Below are positions 43,323 through 52,728 of a DNA stretch of 64,000 bases, in pieces; the stretch's first letter is position 1, and each line of letters opens with the position of its first letter. Under the pieces are notes generated by a model. That model saw only the letters and a program-made list of their open reading frames with translations. It was not told where the DNA came from and did no database searches. The DNA is from Hyphomicrobium_A sp044507625 (GTDB lineage Bacteria; Pseudomonadota; Alphaproteobacteria; Rhizobiales; Hyphomicrobiaceae): positions 124,001 to 188,000 of the forward strand of contig JBIQJE010000002.1 of assembly GCA_044507625.1 (NCBI GenBank), given 5' to 3'. The position numbers and the translations under genes were made by a program.

Positions 43323-44042
43323 TCAAGACTTCTGCAGCCCGAAGGACCGGGAGATGAGGATCGTCAGCGCGGGCAACGCTAGGGAGGCGGCAAGAATGAG
43401 CGCGAAGCCGAGCCAGCCAGCGCCGGCCATAGAGCCGAGGCCCGCGTAAACTGATGCGATCCCGACATTGGCCAGCAACGTCGTCATGAGAACGCTGCGC
43501 ATCGAAAGCCCGAGCGCGCCAGCCGCGATGACCGACAGCTCGGCGAGCACCGGAATTGGGCGGCAGGCTGCCAGGATCGTGACGCCATGCCGCCGGATGA
43601 GGCCCGACACGTAATTGAATTGGCGCTGCTCGGTAGCGTCCTCCGAGAAATCCTTGGCTACGCTCTTACCGATCCAGAATCCGAGCACGCAGGCGAGGCT
43701 GAGGCCGACCGTGCCCGCGACGGCGCCCGCCACACCGCCGAGCAACGCCGCCATCAGGGCAATGACCAGCCCCGACGGGATAACGAGGAAGAGGTCGGCA
43801 ATCAGCAATGCGATGCCGATGGCGGCGACAGCGGTGCGCGGGGTGTCTTCAATCATCGCCCCCTCGACGAGGCGCGTGAAATCGCCGTCGAAGAAGATGT
43901 ACGGCAGCGCCGACAATGCGACGATCACCACCATCCAAGCCGCATACGTGAAGGCGAGGCGCCAGCGGCGATTGGAGCGAACCCGTGGGTCATCGCGCGT
44001 TCCGTCGTCGGTAGCATCTTTTGCCGGTGGTGTGGATGGCAT
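43323..44042 (-). CDS. VTT/DedA-family membrane protein
   Basis: A 239-residue membrane protein with about five hydrophobic segments: residues 31-48 (AAWMVVIVALSAL), 73-100 (IGIALLIADLFLVIPSGLVIALMAALLGG), 105-122, 160-190 and 205-230. The SGLVIALMAALLGGVAGAVAGTVG and CRPIPVLAELSVIAAGAL segments fit the VTT domain of DedA/TVP38 lipid scramblase-like proteins. ATG 44040-44042 has AGGAA upstream; a TTG start 36 nt earlier is possible. It lies at the downstream end of the polysaccharide block, but its role there is unclear. Confidence 0.78.
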   Translation of the reverse strand: MPSTPPAKDATDDGTRDDPRVRSNRRWRLAFTYAAWMVVIVALSALPYIFFDGDFTRLVEGAMIEDTPRTAVAAIGIALLIADLFLVIPSGLVIALMAALLGGVAGAVAGTVGLSLACVLGFWIGKSVAKDFSEDATEQRQFNYVSGLIRRHGVTILAACRPIPVLAELSVIAAGALGLSMRSVLMTTLLANVGIASVYAGLGSMAGAGWLGFALILAASLALPALTILISRSFGLQKS

Positions 44043-44289
44043 CGTGCTTCCTGCTGTCTGGTCGGCTGGTTGGCTCAACTAGCCAGCATGATGACGCCGC
44101 TACACGATCGGCGCTAGGCTCGTGAAGCCGACCATCTCCAGATATTCCTGATGGCACGGCTTGGGTGAGGATTTCGAGCGCTGGAGCGGGGCCGGCGTGC
44201 GGGCGTTAGGAAAGATCCAACATGGCGACCGTCGTGGCCGCTGTCGATGTTGCAGACACGGCACTCGCTACCGGCGACAGCAGTGACGG

Positions 44290-45564
44290 CTATCGAGGAT
44301 TTTCTACTGCCTCATGGAGAAAGTCTAAAAGGCGTGTCAGCAGCATTTCTCGGTCGAAATGCGCGATGTAGTACGCCTTTCCGCGGTCTCCCATCAGCTT
44401 GCGCTCTTCCGGCAACAAATCGGCCATAGCGCGGACGGCCTGCGCCAGGGAGGAAGGATCGCCAGCCCGGGCAGCGAAACCCGCACCGCTGTCGGCGATT
44501 ACCTCAGCTACCTCTCCGTCAATGGCAGTAACAATTGGCCTGCCGCTGGCGAGATACGCCTGGATCTTCGTCGGAATAGTGCGCGTAAAGGCGTCTTCAG
44601 CGCGCAGCGTGGCGAGCAGAACGTCCGCCTCTTGGTAAAACGCGCTCATCGCTTCAGCGGGATGACGTCCCCAAAAATGAACCCGTGCGTCGAGACCCGA
44701 TGCCTGGATCTGCTTTCGGACCGATTGAAGGGCGTGGCCGTCGCCGACTATGTGCCAGTGAATTCGCGTATCATCGCGGAGTAGGTCGGCGGCTGCGATG
44801 ATCGTTTCGAAATCTTGAGAAAAACCGATGTTCCCTGTGAACATGACTTTAAATCCCGGCGGCATCGCGGGAATGGAAATTGGCGCGACGGCTGCTTCGG
44901 TGGCCTCCCACTGCGGCATATAGCCGATGCTTTGAGGCGATAAGTCACCTACTCGCGCTATGTGTTCGGAAAATCGCTTCGACTGACCCAGTATTCGGTC
45001 GCACCGCCGATAAATCCAACGCGTCAGCCGACGGGCAACAGTAATGATCCAAGGGTGTTTGACCTGCCCGGAGGCAGACAAACTGTCTGGCCAAAGATCC
45101 ATGACCCATAGAACCAATGGCCGGCGAGTGTATTTTTTAGCGACGATGGCAGGCAGGACCTGCGTAATCGGCGAAACCATCCAGCACAACACGACATCGT
45201 GGTCTGACCGGCGCACCCGGAAGGGGATCAGGACACTGCCGAGGGCAGCAAACGACAAGTAATTGACCGCGAGCTTGAATCGGCTCCCGTGGCCCCGGGG
45301 GAACATGGGTAGCCTCAGCACGCGCAGGCCATGCCAGCGGTCCGTGTACGGACCACGGGCAAAGGTATAACCATCGAAAAATTTGCCCGTAGGATAATTC
45401 GGTAGGCCGGTTATCACCGTAACGTCACAGCCGCGCTCCTCCAGCCCCCGAACGATATCGTTGGCGCGGAAGTTTTCGGGCCAGAAGTATTGTGAAACGA
45501 ACAGGACGCGCAGCGGCCTCGACGAGGTGTCTGGCTCAGCTTTGCTCTCTTCGGAGTCCCGCAC
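44290..45564 (-). CDS. Glycosyltransferase family 4, WbuB-like
   Basis: A 424-residue GT-B glycosyltransferase. The start LRVLFVSQYFWPENFRANDIVRGLEERGCDVTVITGLPNYPTGKFFDGY is diagnostic for the WbuB group, putative L-fucosaminyl transferases. The C-terminal donor site is seen in MFTGNIGFSQDFETII and EDAFTRTIPTKIQAYLASGRPIV. It lies next to the UDP-L-FucNAc genes, so the predicted donor is UDP-N-acetyl-L-fucosamine. It is cytoplasmic or membrane-associated and is the last gene of the polysaccharide block. Confidence 0.88.
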   Translation of the reverse strand: MRDSEESKAEPDTSSRPLRVLFVSQYFWPENFRANDIVRGLEERGCDVTVITGLPNYPTGKFFDGYTFARGPYTDRWHGLRVLRLPMFPRGHGSRFKLAVNYLSFAALGSVLIPFRVRRSDHDVVLCWMVSPITQVLPAIVAKKYTRRPLVLWVMDLWPDSLSASGQVKHPWIITVARRLTRWIYRRCDRILGQSKRFSEHIARVGDLSPQSIGYMPQWEATEAAVAPISIPAMPPGFKVMFTGNIGFSQDFETIIAAADLLRDDTRIHWHIVGDGHALQSVRKQIQASGLDARVHFWGRHPAEAMSAFYQEADVLLATLRAEDAFTRTIPTKIQAYLASGRPIVTAIDGEVAEVIADSGAGFAARAGDPSSLAQAVRAMADLLPEERKLMGDRGKAYYIAHFDREMLLTRLLDFLHEAVENPR

Positions 45565-45623
45565 GACTCACCGTCTGAAGTATACGTTCATCATGTCGGA
45601 TCAAAGCCGTTCCGTGACTCGCC

Positions 45624-46748
45624 TCAGCGACGCCAGACGGTACGGTTCACATAGTCGGTATAGCTGAGGATAATCCGAATAACCTTTTCAGACACGAGAC
45701 CGCAATCGTAATCGGGTACGAGACGTCGAGCGGGGTTTTTCGCTGCTTGAGCGACAACCACGTCCACTGCTTCGATAATGCGCTTTGGGCTGGGATCGCA
45801 CATAATCAGCACGCCAGAGTCCATACCCTCGGGCCGCTCATGGGCCTCGCGTATCGTTATGGCAGGAAAGCCCAGGATCGAACTCTCCTCCGTCACCGTT
45901 CCGCTATCGGAGATTACGCAGCGCGCTTCCCGCTGCAGCTTTACATAATCGAAGAAACCCAAGGGCTTCACGAAGCTTACGTGCTCACCAACGTCGCCGA
46001 TTCCGCTTTCATCGAGGCGCTTTCGTGTGCGCGGGTGTGTCGAAACGAGAACCGGAAGCTTGTAATGGGCCGCCAGCCCGTCGATGGCTGCCATGAGGTT
46101 TTGGAGCGATCGCGGGTTGTCGACATTCTCCTCTCGATGAGCGCTGACGACAAAAAATTCGTTGGCCACGAAGCCGAAGCGCTCTAGCACATCCGACCGC
46201 TCAATGGCTGCGGCATGGCATTCGAGTACTTCCTGCATGGGAGAGCCGGTCTTGATCACGGTTTCTGGTTTGATACCCTCGGCGAGGAGGTATCGCCGAG
46301 CATGCTCGGTGTACGTGAGGTTAATGTCGCTGACGTGATCGACTAGCTTGCGGTTGATCTCCTCCGGGACTCGTTGATCGAAGCAGCGATTGCCCGCTTC
46401 CATGTGGAATATGGGGATCTTTCGGCGTTTGGCGGCGATCGCTCCGAGGCTGCTATTCGTATCTCCAAGCACCAAGAATGCGTCGGGTTGCTCCTTCTCG
46501 AGGACCCTGTCGATCCGCTGAATGACGCGGCCAATAGTTTCAGCCGCGGTCGATCCAGCCGCATCGAGAAAGTAGTCTGGCTTCCGGATGCCTAGCTCGG
46601 AAAAAAAGATCTCGTTGAGCTCGAAATCAAAATTCTGGCCAGTGTGCGCCAGCACATGCTCGACGTGGTGGTCAAGCTCGGCGATCACACGGCTCAGTTT
46701 GATGATCTCTGGACGCGTCCCGACAAGCGTGAGAACCTTTAATGGCAT
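45624..46748 (-). CDS. fnlC: UDP-HexNAc 2-epimerase, FnlC/WbjD type
   Basis: A 374-residue non-hydrolysing UDP-N-acetylglucosamine-type 2-epimerase. Conserved parts are VGTRPEIIKLSRVI, HTGQNFD, HMEAGNRCFDQRVPEEINRKLVDH, SAHREENVD and SDSGTVTEESSILGFPAITIR. The EAGNRCFD form distinguishes FnlC/Cap5G/WbjD (final C2 epimerisation giving UDP-L-FucNAc) from WecB (EAGLRTG). It sits 11 nt after the reductase gene, completing the three-enzyme pathway. Confidence 0.88.
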   Translation of the reverse strand: MPLKVLTLVGTRPEIIKLSRVIAELDHHVEHVLAHTGQNFDFELNEIFFSELGIRKPDYFLDAAGSTAAETIGRVIQRIDRVLEKEQPDAFLVLGDTNSSLGAIAAKRRKIPIFHMEAGNRCFDQRVPEEINRKLVDHVSDINLTYTEHARRYLLAEGIKPETVIKTGSPMQEVLECHAAAIERSDVLERFGFVANEFFVVSAHREENVDNPRSLQNLMAAIDGLAAHYKLPVLVSTHPRTRKRLDESGIGDVGEHVSFVKPLGFFDYVKLQREARCVISDSGTVTEESSILGFPAITIREAHERPEGMDSGVLIMCDPSPKRIIEAVDVVVAQAAKNPARRLVPDYDCGLVSEKVIRIILSYTDYVNRTVWRR

Positions 46749-46759
46749 TGAGGCCCGTT

Positions 46760-47626
46760 CTATTTTTCAGTAGCCCATTTTTGATCGGCGAGTTCCTTTA
46801 CCATAGCCTCCCACGTTGGCGGCTGGTATCCAAACTCATTACGGAACCGAGTAGAATCCAAACTTCTGTCTATGACGATACGTGCGTCTGGAACCACCTG
46901 AGTATCGGGCGATAAGTATTTTTGAAACAGCAGCAGCAAGCTGTATTTGTCGATGGGAGCGCTCGACACCTGAAAAATGCCGCTCGCATTCTGATGGTCG
47001 ACGAGCATCCCTTCGATAACGCGAGATAGCTCATTTGTCGTCAAGCCTGAGAATATGGCGTTGGAAAATCCGGAAACAGTTCCTTTCTGCGCTAGGAACC
47101 ATTCGAGGAGACCGGTTTTGCGCGCTAGCTCTCGACCGACGATGGACGTACGCAGCGTGAGACAATGATTTTCAGCCACCTCGCCCAGGTATTTTGTGCG
47201 CCCGTAGATGTCTTCCGCATCCGAAGGATCGGTCTCGAGATAACCACCCTTGCGTCCGGAAAAAACGCAATCGGTACTGATATGGATGAGCCGGGCTCCG
47301 GCTATCCTACAGAGTCTCGCCAGCCGGTGCGGCAGCAACGCATTGATTTCAAGACTCGCAATGGCATCGTTCGCCGACGGACGCTGCTTGACTATGCCAA
47401 CGCAGTTCACAACAGCTTCGGGGCGTGTCGCTGCGAGCACCTCGGCGAGGCTGTCCGTCAAGCGGGCATCCACGCCCGCTATCGCTGACGTTGAGTCGAA
47501 TAGCCTATGGTCGTGGTAGGCCTCGAGCGGCTGCCGGAGTGTGGCGCGGACATCGTGTCGGTGGCGGAGATCAGCGAACAGCCGATGACCCAACATACCA
47601 TCGCCACCCAAGATCAAGATGCGCAC
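46760..47626 (-). CDS. fnlB: NAD(P)-dependent reductase, FnlB/RmlD-like
   Basis: A 288-residue short-chain dehydrogenase/reductase. The cofactor motif is ILILGGDGMLGHRL, the catalytic Ser-Tyr-Lys are in HISTDCVFSG and DIYGRTKYLGE, and the overall pattern resembles RmlD (dTDP-4-keto-rhamnose reductase). Between FnlA and FnlC homologues it is best read as the FnlB/WbjC/Cap5F enzyme reducing the 4-keto intermediate to UDP-N-acetyl-L-pneumosamine. It starts 28 nt after fnlA. Confidence 0.85.
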   Translation of the reverse strand: MRILILGGDGMLGHRLFADLRHRHDVRATLRQPLEAYHDHRLFDSTSAIAGVDARLTDSLAEVLAATRPEAVVNCVGIVKQRPSANDAIASLEINALLPHRLARLCRIAGARLIHISTDCVFSGRKGGYLETDPSDAEDIYGRTKYLGEVAENHCLTLRTSIVGRELARKTGLLEWFLAQKGTVSGFSNAIFSGLTTNELSRVIEGMLVDHQNASGIFQVSSAPIDKYSLLLLFQKYLSPDTQVVPDARIVIDRSLDSTRFRNEFGYQPPTWEAMVKELADQKWATEK

Positions 47627-47653
47627 GTGAAAGCCCTTGAGAACATCGGAATG

Positions 47654-48715
47654 TCAACGCAGCAGCTCCCCTCCTTCGGCGAGCTGCAGTCGGTTTCCGA
47701 GAAGATTGTGCATTTCAAGCAGCTCACGTGTCCCAGCCAAATCTAGAACGGTATCGCGAGAGCTGAATTCCTTCGACAATGCGGGCTCACCGAGTGGTCC
47801 CGCCAGTTCCGGCAGCATCGGTCGAATGGCGAAGAACTCACCGCGCCGCAGCGTATGAATACACTCCTCGTCGGAGACCATGATCTCGTGGAGCTTCTCT
47901 CCCGGGCGGATGCCAATGATCTTGATCTCGATCGGCCGGTCTCCCACCATGGTCTGAGCAACATTCAACATAGTGGCAGCCGGCGCGTTGGGCACGAGGA
48001 TTTCTCCCCGTTCGGCATCGCGAAGTGCGGCGAAAACGGTGTCGACCGCCTGGTCAAGGCTGAGGAGGAAGCGCGTCATCTCAGGAAGAGTGACGGTAAC
48101 TGGACCGCCACCACGGATTTGCTCAAAGAAAAGCGGGATGACCGAACCGCGAGAGGCCATGACGTTGCCGTAGCGTACGCAGACGAAACGCGTATCAGGG
48201 TTGAGAATGTTGGCGGATATGAAGATCCGCTCCTGCAGGGCTTTCGTCATGCCCATAACGTTGATGGGCTTGCACGCCTTGTCGGTGCTTACGCCGACAA
48301 CGGTATCAACGGCATAGCGATGCTCGCGGATCGCACGTACAATATTGACGGCTCCCTCGCAATTGGTGAGGAGAGCCTGATCTGGAAAGTACTCACAGTT
48401 GGGCACCTGCTTCAGTGCGGCTGCATTTATGACGACATCCACGTCCCGCAAAGCCGAGCAGATGTCCGCGTAGCGGCGCACGTCGCCGACGATGAACTGC
48501 AGCGACCGACGAAAATTTTCGTAGATCACCTCATCGGTCGTGACGTGTCTATGCTGGTAGGACACCCGCATGTCATGCTGCTTCCCCTCATCGCGGGACA
48601 TTACGATGACGCGTTTGGGGGTGCCCATCTCACCGGAAAGTAGGCGGCGGATGAGGAACTTGCCAAGCGAGCCGGTGCCGCCGGTGACTAGGACGGATTT
48701 TTCTTGGAGCAGCAT
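47654..48715 (-). CDS. fnlA: UDP-GlcNAc 4,6-dehydratase/5-epimerase, FnlA/WbjB type
   Basis: A 353-residue SDR. The start ATG is at 48713-48715; a longer frame overlaps the upstream gene. The cofactor motif VLVTGGTGSLGKFLIRRLL, MSRDEGKQHDMR, and a catalytic MGMTKALQE in place of YxxxK match the FlaA1/CapE/WbjB group. These enzymes carry out 4,6-dehydration and 5-epimerisation of UDP-GlcNAc. This is the first of three consecutive enzymes toward UDP-L-FucNAc. Confidence 0.88.
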   Translation of the reverse strand: MLLQEKSVLVTGGTGSLGKFLIRRLLSGEMGTPKRVIVMSRDEGKQHDMRVSYQHRHVTTDEVIYENFRRSLQFIVGDVRRYADICSALRDVDVVINAAALKQVPNCEYFPDQALLTNCEGAVNIVRAIREHRYAVDTVVGVSTDKACKPINVMGMTKALQERIFISANILNPDTRFVCVRYGNVMASRGSVIPLFFEQIRGGGPVTVTLPEMTRFLLSLDQAVDTVFAALRDAERGEILVPNAPAATMLNVAQTMVGDRPIEIKIIGIRPGEKLHEIMVSDEECIHTLRRGEFFAIRPMLPELAGPLGEPALSKEFSSRDTVLDLAGTRELLEMHNLLGNRLQLAEGGELLR

Positions 48716-48761
48716 CCGGGTCGGTCTCTTGCGATGGAAAGTTGAAGGAGCGCTCGGTCTC

Positions 48762-50012
48762 TTAACCGGGGGTGGTGCTCTTGACAATGGTAGGTGCGCG
48801 GTCCTGCGCCGCCGCGCGAATGAAAAGTGCGCGATTGGCGGCCTTGTGACTCGGATCTTCGCTGAAGCGCGCGGCATGGAGGCGGGCAGCGGCCCGTAAC
48901 CGTGCCTGCTCCTGGGAGCTTGCCATCATGCGTTGGCGGATGATGCGTCGAAACTCGTCTGGCTCATCGAGAGAGACCGTTAGGCAGGCCCCATCGGGAG
49001 TCGTGCGCCAAGGAGTCCGGTCGCTAATCAATACCGGAGTGCCCGCTTGCAGGGATTCCAAAATGACATGGCCGAAGTTTTCTCCGCGCGTCGGAAGTAG
49101 CATTAGATCGTAGCGTGTCAGTGTTGTCCGTACCTGCTCTGGTTTGACCTCTCCGGCGAATTTCACGCGTATCTGGCTCGGCATTTGCTCCGCTCGGCGT
49201 TGCAGCATTCGCAGATAGCCAGGATCGGAACAGGGACCGACGACATCCAGCGTTAGGGGTAGGTCGCCCATTCCGCTGAGTAAGTCGAGCGCATATTCGA
49301 GATTCTTCATCGGGCTGATGCGCGCGAGGAAGATGATGCGCAACGGAGCGCCGGGCGCTCGTTCGGGAGGACCGGACTGCACAGCCATGTTGGCGTCTGC
49401 AAGATCCGACGCGACGGCGATGCTTTCGGGATCGATGCCGAGCGCGGCATGTATATCTTCCGCTTCGCGTGCGCTCGACGCCATCCACAGCGCATTTTCA
49501 AAGAGACCCAATCTCTGTGCAGCACCCAGATAGAGGGTTTTGCGCGCCCGCTTGAGCGCTAGCGCCCCCGATCCGAACTCGCCTCGGGGCGCGATGATCG
49601 TAGGGCGCGCCGGCACCATGCCCATTCGACGTGCGATAAGCGGCTGAAGCGTGTAGGCGGCATCGAAGACGCTGTTGAGAAAAAGGACGTCGTGCGGCGT
49701 TTCGCGTATGAGGCGCGCCATGAGCATCAGCCGCCGGCTGGTAGGGGAAAGATACATTACACGCCCACTCTCACCATGCACCCAAACGTCCCGCGGGAAA
49801 TGCGGGTAGGGTTCTAAGTCTCCGAGATCGCGGTCGCGGGTTACGATGAGGAAGTCGAAGTCGGACGACAGTGCATGTACTAGATTACTGATCGATCGAG
49901 GCGGGCCTCCAGCCTTGAAGGCGGGGAGGTAGTGAGACGCGAATGTTAGAACCCGCGGCTTGACTGTGTCGCGAGTGGAAAGGACACTACTCATAGTCTC
50001 TACGCGCGTCAT
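48762..50012 (-). CDS. Glycosyltransferase family 4
   Basis: A 416-residue GT-B enzyme. The N-terminal acceptor domain starts VLTFASHYLPAFKAGGPPRSISNLVHAL (glycine-rich loop). The donor domain has IIFLARISPMKNLEYALDLL and LLPTRGENFGHVILESLQAGTPVLISD, the GT4 EX7E-like motif (ENFGHVILE). Donor and linkage cannot be predicted. It is encoded between wzy and fnlA; a second in-frame ATG 18 nt further could also be the start. Confidence 0.86.
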   Translation of the reverse strand: MTRVETMSSVLSTRDTVKPRVLTFASHYLPAFKAGGPPRSISNLVHALSSDFDFLIVTRDRDLGDLEPYPHFPRDVWVHGESGRVMYLSPTSRRLMLMARLIRETPHDVLFLNSVFDAAYTLQPLIARRMGMVPARPTIIAPRGEFGSGALALKRARKTLYLGAAQRLGLFENALWMASSAREAEDIHAALGIDPESIAVASDLADANMAVQSGPPERAPGAPLRIIFLARISPMKNLEYALDLLSGMGDLPLTLDVVGPCSDPGYLRMLQRRAEQMPSQIRVKFAGEVKPEQVRTTLTRYDLMLLPTRGENFGHVILESLQAGTPVLISDRTPWRTTPDGACLTVSLDEPDEFRRIIRQRMMASSQEQARLRAAARLHAARFSEDPSHKAANRALFIRAAAQDRAPTIVKSTTPG

Positions 50013-50219
50013 ATTCTGGATCCTACTGTGCCTGTGTCACGATCCTCGCAAGGCAAAATGAGGCCAACGGCAAGGCATATGTCCCGTCGGAATTGAGCGC
50101 AAGGTTGGATAAGTGAAGCGCCGTCGCGGCGGTGTCACGATGCTTCGCAGCTTTCGCGTGCTGCGTGATCTCGGAGCCAGCCAAGACGTCGGCGCGGTAA
50201 TTGCATTCTGGTCACGCGC

Positions 50220-51596
50220 TTATCGTCGTCGGCTATTGGCGAGAAGTTCCACGTCAAAGGGCTCTCTATTCCCGGCGTCCAACCATTCCACAACGATTGG
50301 ATGCACGACATATCCAAGCATAACGGCCAGAATCGGCCATATAGGAAAAGCCCAGTAAACCTGACCCAGAGCTCCAGCGCATGCCACAAACACGGCCACC
50401 GCCACGCGCAACGCATCGTCGAAGCATTGCGTGCGGATAAACTGGCGTGTAGCGAGGACGACCACGCCAGCCATGAGAAAGATGGCCCATATGCCCGCGA
50501 GCGTGTTTTCCTCCAGCCAATAGACGTACGCATTGTCTACGATGGCCGCCGCCTCGGGGTTGGAACTGATCCGTCCGAATACGGAGAGCAAAGTCTCTGG
50601 ATCGCCGGATAGGAAATAGATCGGCCAGCCAAAGACCCGTTCTAGAAGCTTGACATAGTAAGCTGGCGCTGGACCGCCGACGGCGATTGCCGCCAAGAAG
50701 CCAGACAAAAGGCCGGTGCATATGCCCAGGAGCGCCGGACGCATAATATCTCGCCACACGATGGATATCGCGACTCCGTACCGGCAGAGGGCGAGCGCGA
50801 GAACCAGCATGGCCACGGCGATCAGCGCGATCGTCGAGCGTGATCCGGAAAGGAGAAGTGCTAAGGTGCAGAGCCAGAACAGGCTAGCTGCCGCGTAAAG
50901 CTTGCCGATTTGGGAGATCTTACAGGCTATGAATATGCATGGCGCGACGGCGAACGCGAACCAGTTAGGATTGTGAAAAATGGAGGACGCGCGGAGCTCA
51001 ATGCCACCGTGTACAAAATTAGCAACTGGAGCCAAGCCGTAGGCAACCTCGATGAACGCAACGGTTGTTGCCACGCTCAGCAGCGCGGCTATCACGACGC
51101 AAAAGCTCTTTGCGCTTTGTTCGGCCCGACGCTGATCGGGGGTAATGAGCGCCACCGATAAAGTAACAAAACAAAAACACGAAAACAGAAAGGCAAGCTT
51201 GATCTGCAAGATGCCTTCCGGCGTGAGTTCTCTTTCGAGCGCAATCTGGGCATAGATAGTCATCAACAGCGGTGTCACGACGAGCATCGCTAAAGGCCAT
51301 GCCTTGCTACCTGTCATCGAATGCCGCCGAAGCATCGACGTGCAGATGCAAAATAGCGCAAGGAGCGTAATCTTGGACACGCTTGTGGGGGGTGGTGCGC
51401 TAAACCAATGCGCACTTTCCGCACCAAAGCCGAGAATCGGCAAAATGGCGTAAGTAAACATACCGTACGAAATCAGTAGAATACCGGCCACCGGCGCTAG
51501 GTCGTCGGTCGACGAAAAAGCATACGCCATGGCGGAAAATGCTAATATTAAGAGAAATAGTGAAACGAAAACGTCGGTAGCAATGAAATCCGTCAC
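50220..51596 (-). CDS. wzy: O-antigen/polysaccharide polymerase (Wzy-like)
   Basis: A 458-residue membrane protein with about 11-12 predicted helices and a large periplasmic loop between roughly residues 300 and 370 (ERVFGWPIYFLSGDPETLLSVFGRISSNPEAAAIVDNAYVYWLEENTLAG). SRSTIALIAVA precedes the loop, as in O-antigen polymerases. Wzy proteins have little sequence identity, so the call rests on topology, the loop and position among glycosyltransferases and wzx. It would polymerise the undecaprenyl-linked repeat units in the periplasm. Confidence 0.78.
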   Translation of the reverse strand: MTDFIATDVFVSLFLLILAFSAMAYAFSSTDDLAPVAGILLISYGMFTYAILPILGFGAESAHWFSAPPPTSVSKITLLALFCICTSMLRRHSMTGSKAWPLAMLVVTPLLMTIYAQIALERELTPEGILQIKLAFLFSCFCFVTLSVALITPDQRRAEQSAKSFCVVIAALLSVATTVAFIEVAYGLAPVANFVHGGIELRASSIFHNPNWFAFAVAPCIFIACKISQIGKLYAAASLFWLCTLALLLSGSRSTIALIAVAMLVLALALCRYGVAISIVWRDIMRPALLGICTGLLSGFLAAIAVGGPAPAYYVKLLERVFGWPIYFLSGDPETLLSVFGRISSNPEAAAIVDNAYVYWLEENTLAGIWAIFLMAGVVVLATRQFIRTQCFDDALRVAVAVFVACAGALGQVYWAFPIWPILAVMLGYVVHPIVVEWLDAGNREPFDVELLANSRRR

Positions 51597-51609
51597 GACT
51601 TCTACCCTT

Positions 51610-52728
51610 CTAACGTAATGCTTTATCCCAGAGTTCGCTTACCACCTCGATGTTCAGTTTTGGTCGCCAGTACGAGGAAATAGAAGACGGCGTACGATTT
51701 CCCTGATCCCACTCACGAATCTCGTTCAAGAGCGCGGCGGTAATGGCGGCGACCGAAAATTTGCGTGCAATGGATCCATAAGCACCCCCGCCAGCGAGAT
51801 ATACCAACGATTCGATCGGGGTGACGACTAAACTTGTTCCCGATGACAGTGCTTCTGCAGCCACAAATGAAAAGCTCTCAAGAAGTGACGTCACCAGCAA
51901 AATACGAGATTTGGATATAGCTTCCTGCGTCGCATCAAAATCAAGCGAGCCCGGACATTCGACAAAACACCGACAGTCACTCCTGAGCTTGCCGTATATC
52001 TCTTTTCCCCCATTACCAATAATTAAAAATGTGTATTGGCTTCCGCTGTCCACAGCTCGCTCTATAGTCGCCCGGAGCAAATCTCCTCCCTTTACGTTGT
52101 CATCCCAGCGGCCTGCCGAAACGATGGTTCGGGTCTTGTCGGTCTTTAGGGGGCGCGTCGTAACCGCGGGCGACACTGGATTTGGGATAAAGCGAAGCTT
52201 CGGAATGCTTCCGACATGTCCCCAGTGCTGTAGCACCTCCGCCAGGTTCACGATGGCGCCGGGGCTCTCGGCGACTACTAGGTCAGCCAACATAATTTGT
52301 TCCAGCCGCGGTCGCAGAATAGCTCTTAGCGGCAGCCGCCATTTCAGGTGCCGCAGCACGTTGATCGGATTGGCGCCTAGGGGACGGGCGCGAAGGTAGT
52401 TCGGTGTGACGGGGAACCCAAGAGTACCGTCCGTATCACCTTTGACGATCACCCGAATGTCGTGGCGCTTCAGAACGCGCAAGGTTGGCGTGAGTGACGA
52501 GTCAAATCGTGTAATGGCCACAACGGCATCCGCACGACGGGGGCCGGAGAGATCCGCCTGCCAATGCGAAAGGCGCTCGGTCCGAAGTCCGGCTAGAGAG
52601 CCCTGCCATTCATTGACGCTGGCTAAGGAGACATCGTGGCCGCGCGCGGCCAATGCGGCGGGGATGGTGATGGGCTCCTTATGAAGGCTCGACGCACCGC
52701 TGTAGTGGTCGATGAAAACAACCCTCAT
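51610..52728 (-). CDS. Glycosyltransferase family 4
   Basis: A 372-residue GT-B protein. It starts MRVVFIDHYSGASSLHKEPITIPAALAARGHDV, and the donor domain has TIVSAGRWDDNVKGGDLLRATIERAV and LLVTSLLESFSFVAAEALSSGTSLVVTPIES, a GT4 motif (ESFSFVAAE). Sugar specificity is unknown. It lies between the GT2 gene (4-nt overlap) and wzy, and codons are less G/C-rich than in the window's housekeeping genes. Confidence 0.84.
   Translation of the reverse strand: MRVVFIDHYSGASSLHKEPITIPAALAARGHDVSLASVNEWQGSLAGLRTERLSHWQADLSGPRRADAVVAITRFDSSLTPTLRVLKRHDIRVIVKGDTDGTLGFPVTPNYLRARPLGANPINVLRHLKWRLPLRAILRPRLEQIMLADLVVAESPGAIVNLAEVLQHWGHVGSIPKLRFIPNPVSPAVTTRPLKTDKTRTIVSAGRWDDNVKGGDLLRATIERAVDSGSQYTFLIIGNGGKEIYGKLRSDCRCFVECPGSLDFDATQEAISKSRILLVTSLLESFSFVAAEALSSGTSLVVTPIESLVYLAGGGAYGSIARKFSVAAITAALLNEIREWDQGNRTPSSISSYWRPKLNIEVVSELWDKALR

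Noticed and set aside
43087..43326. 79-codon ORF upstream of gdhA
   Set aside because: Overlaps the end of the VTT gene, is GC-rich stem-forming sequence, and has no start signal.
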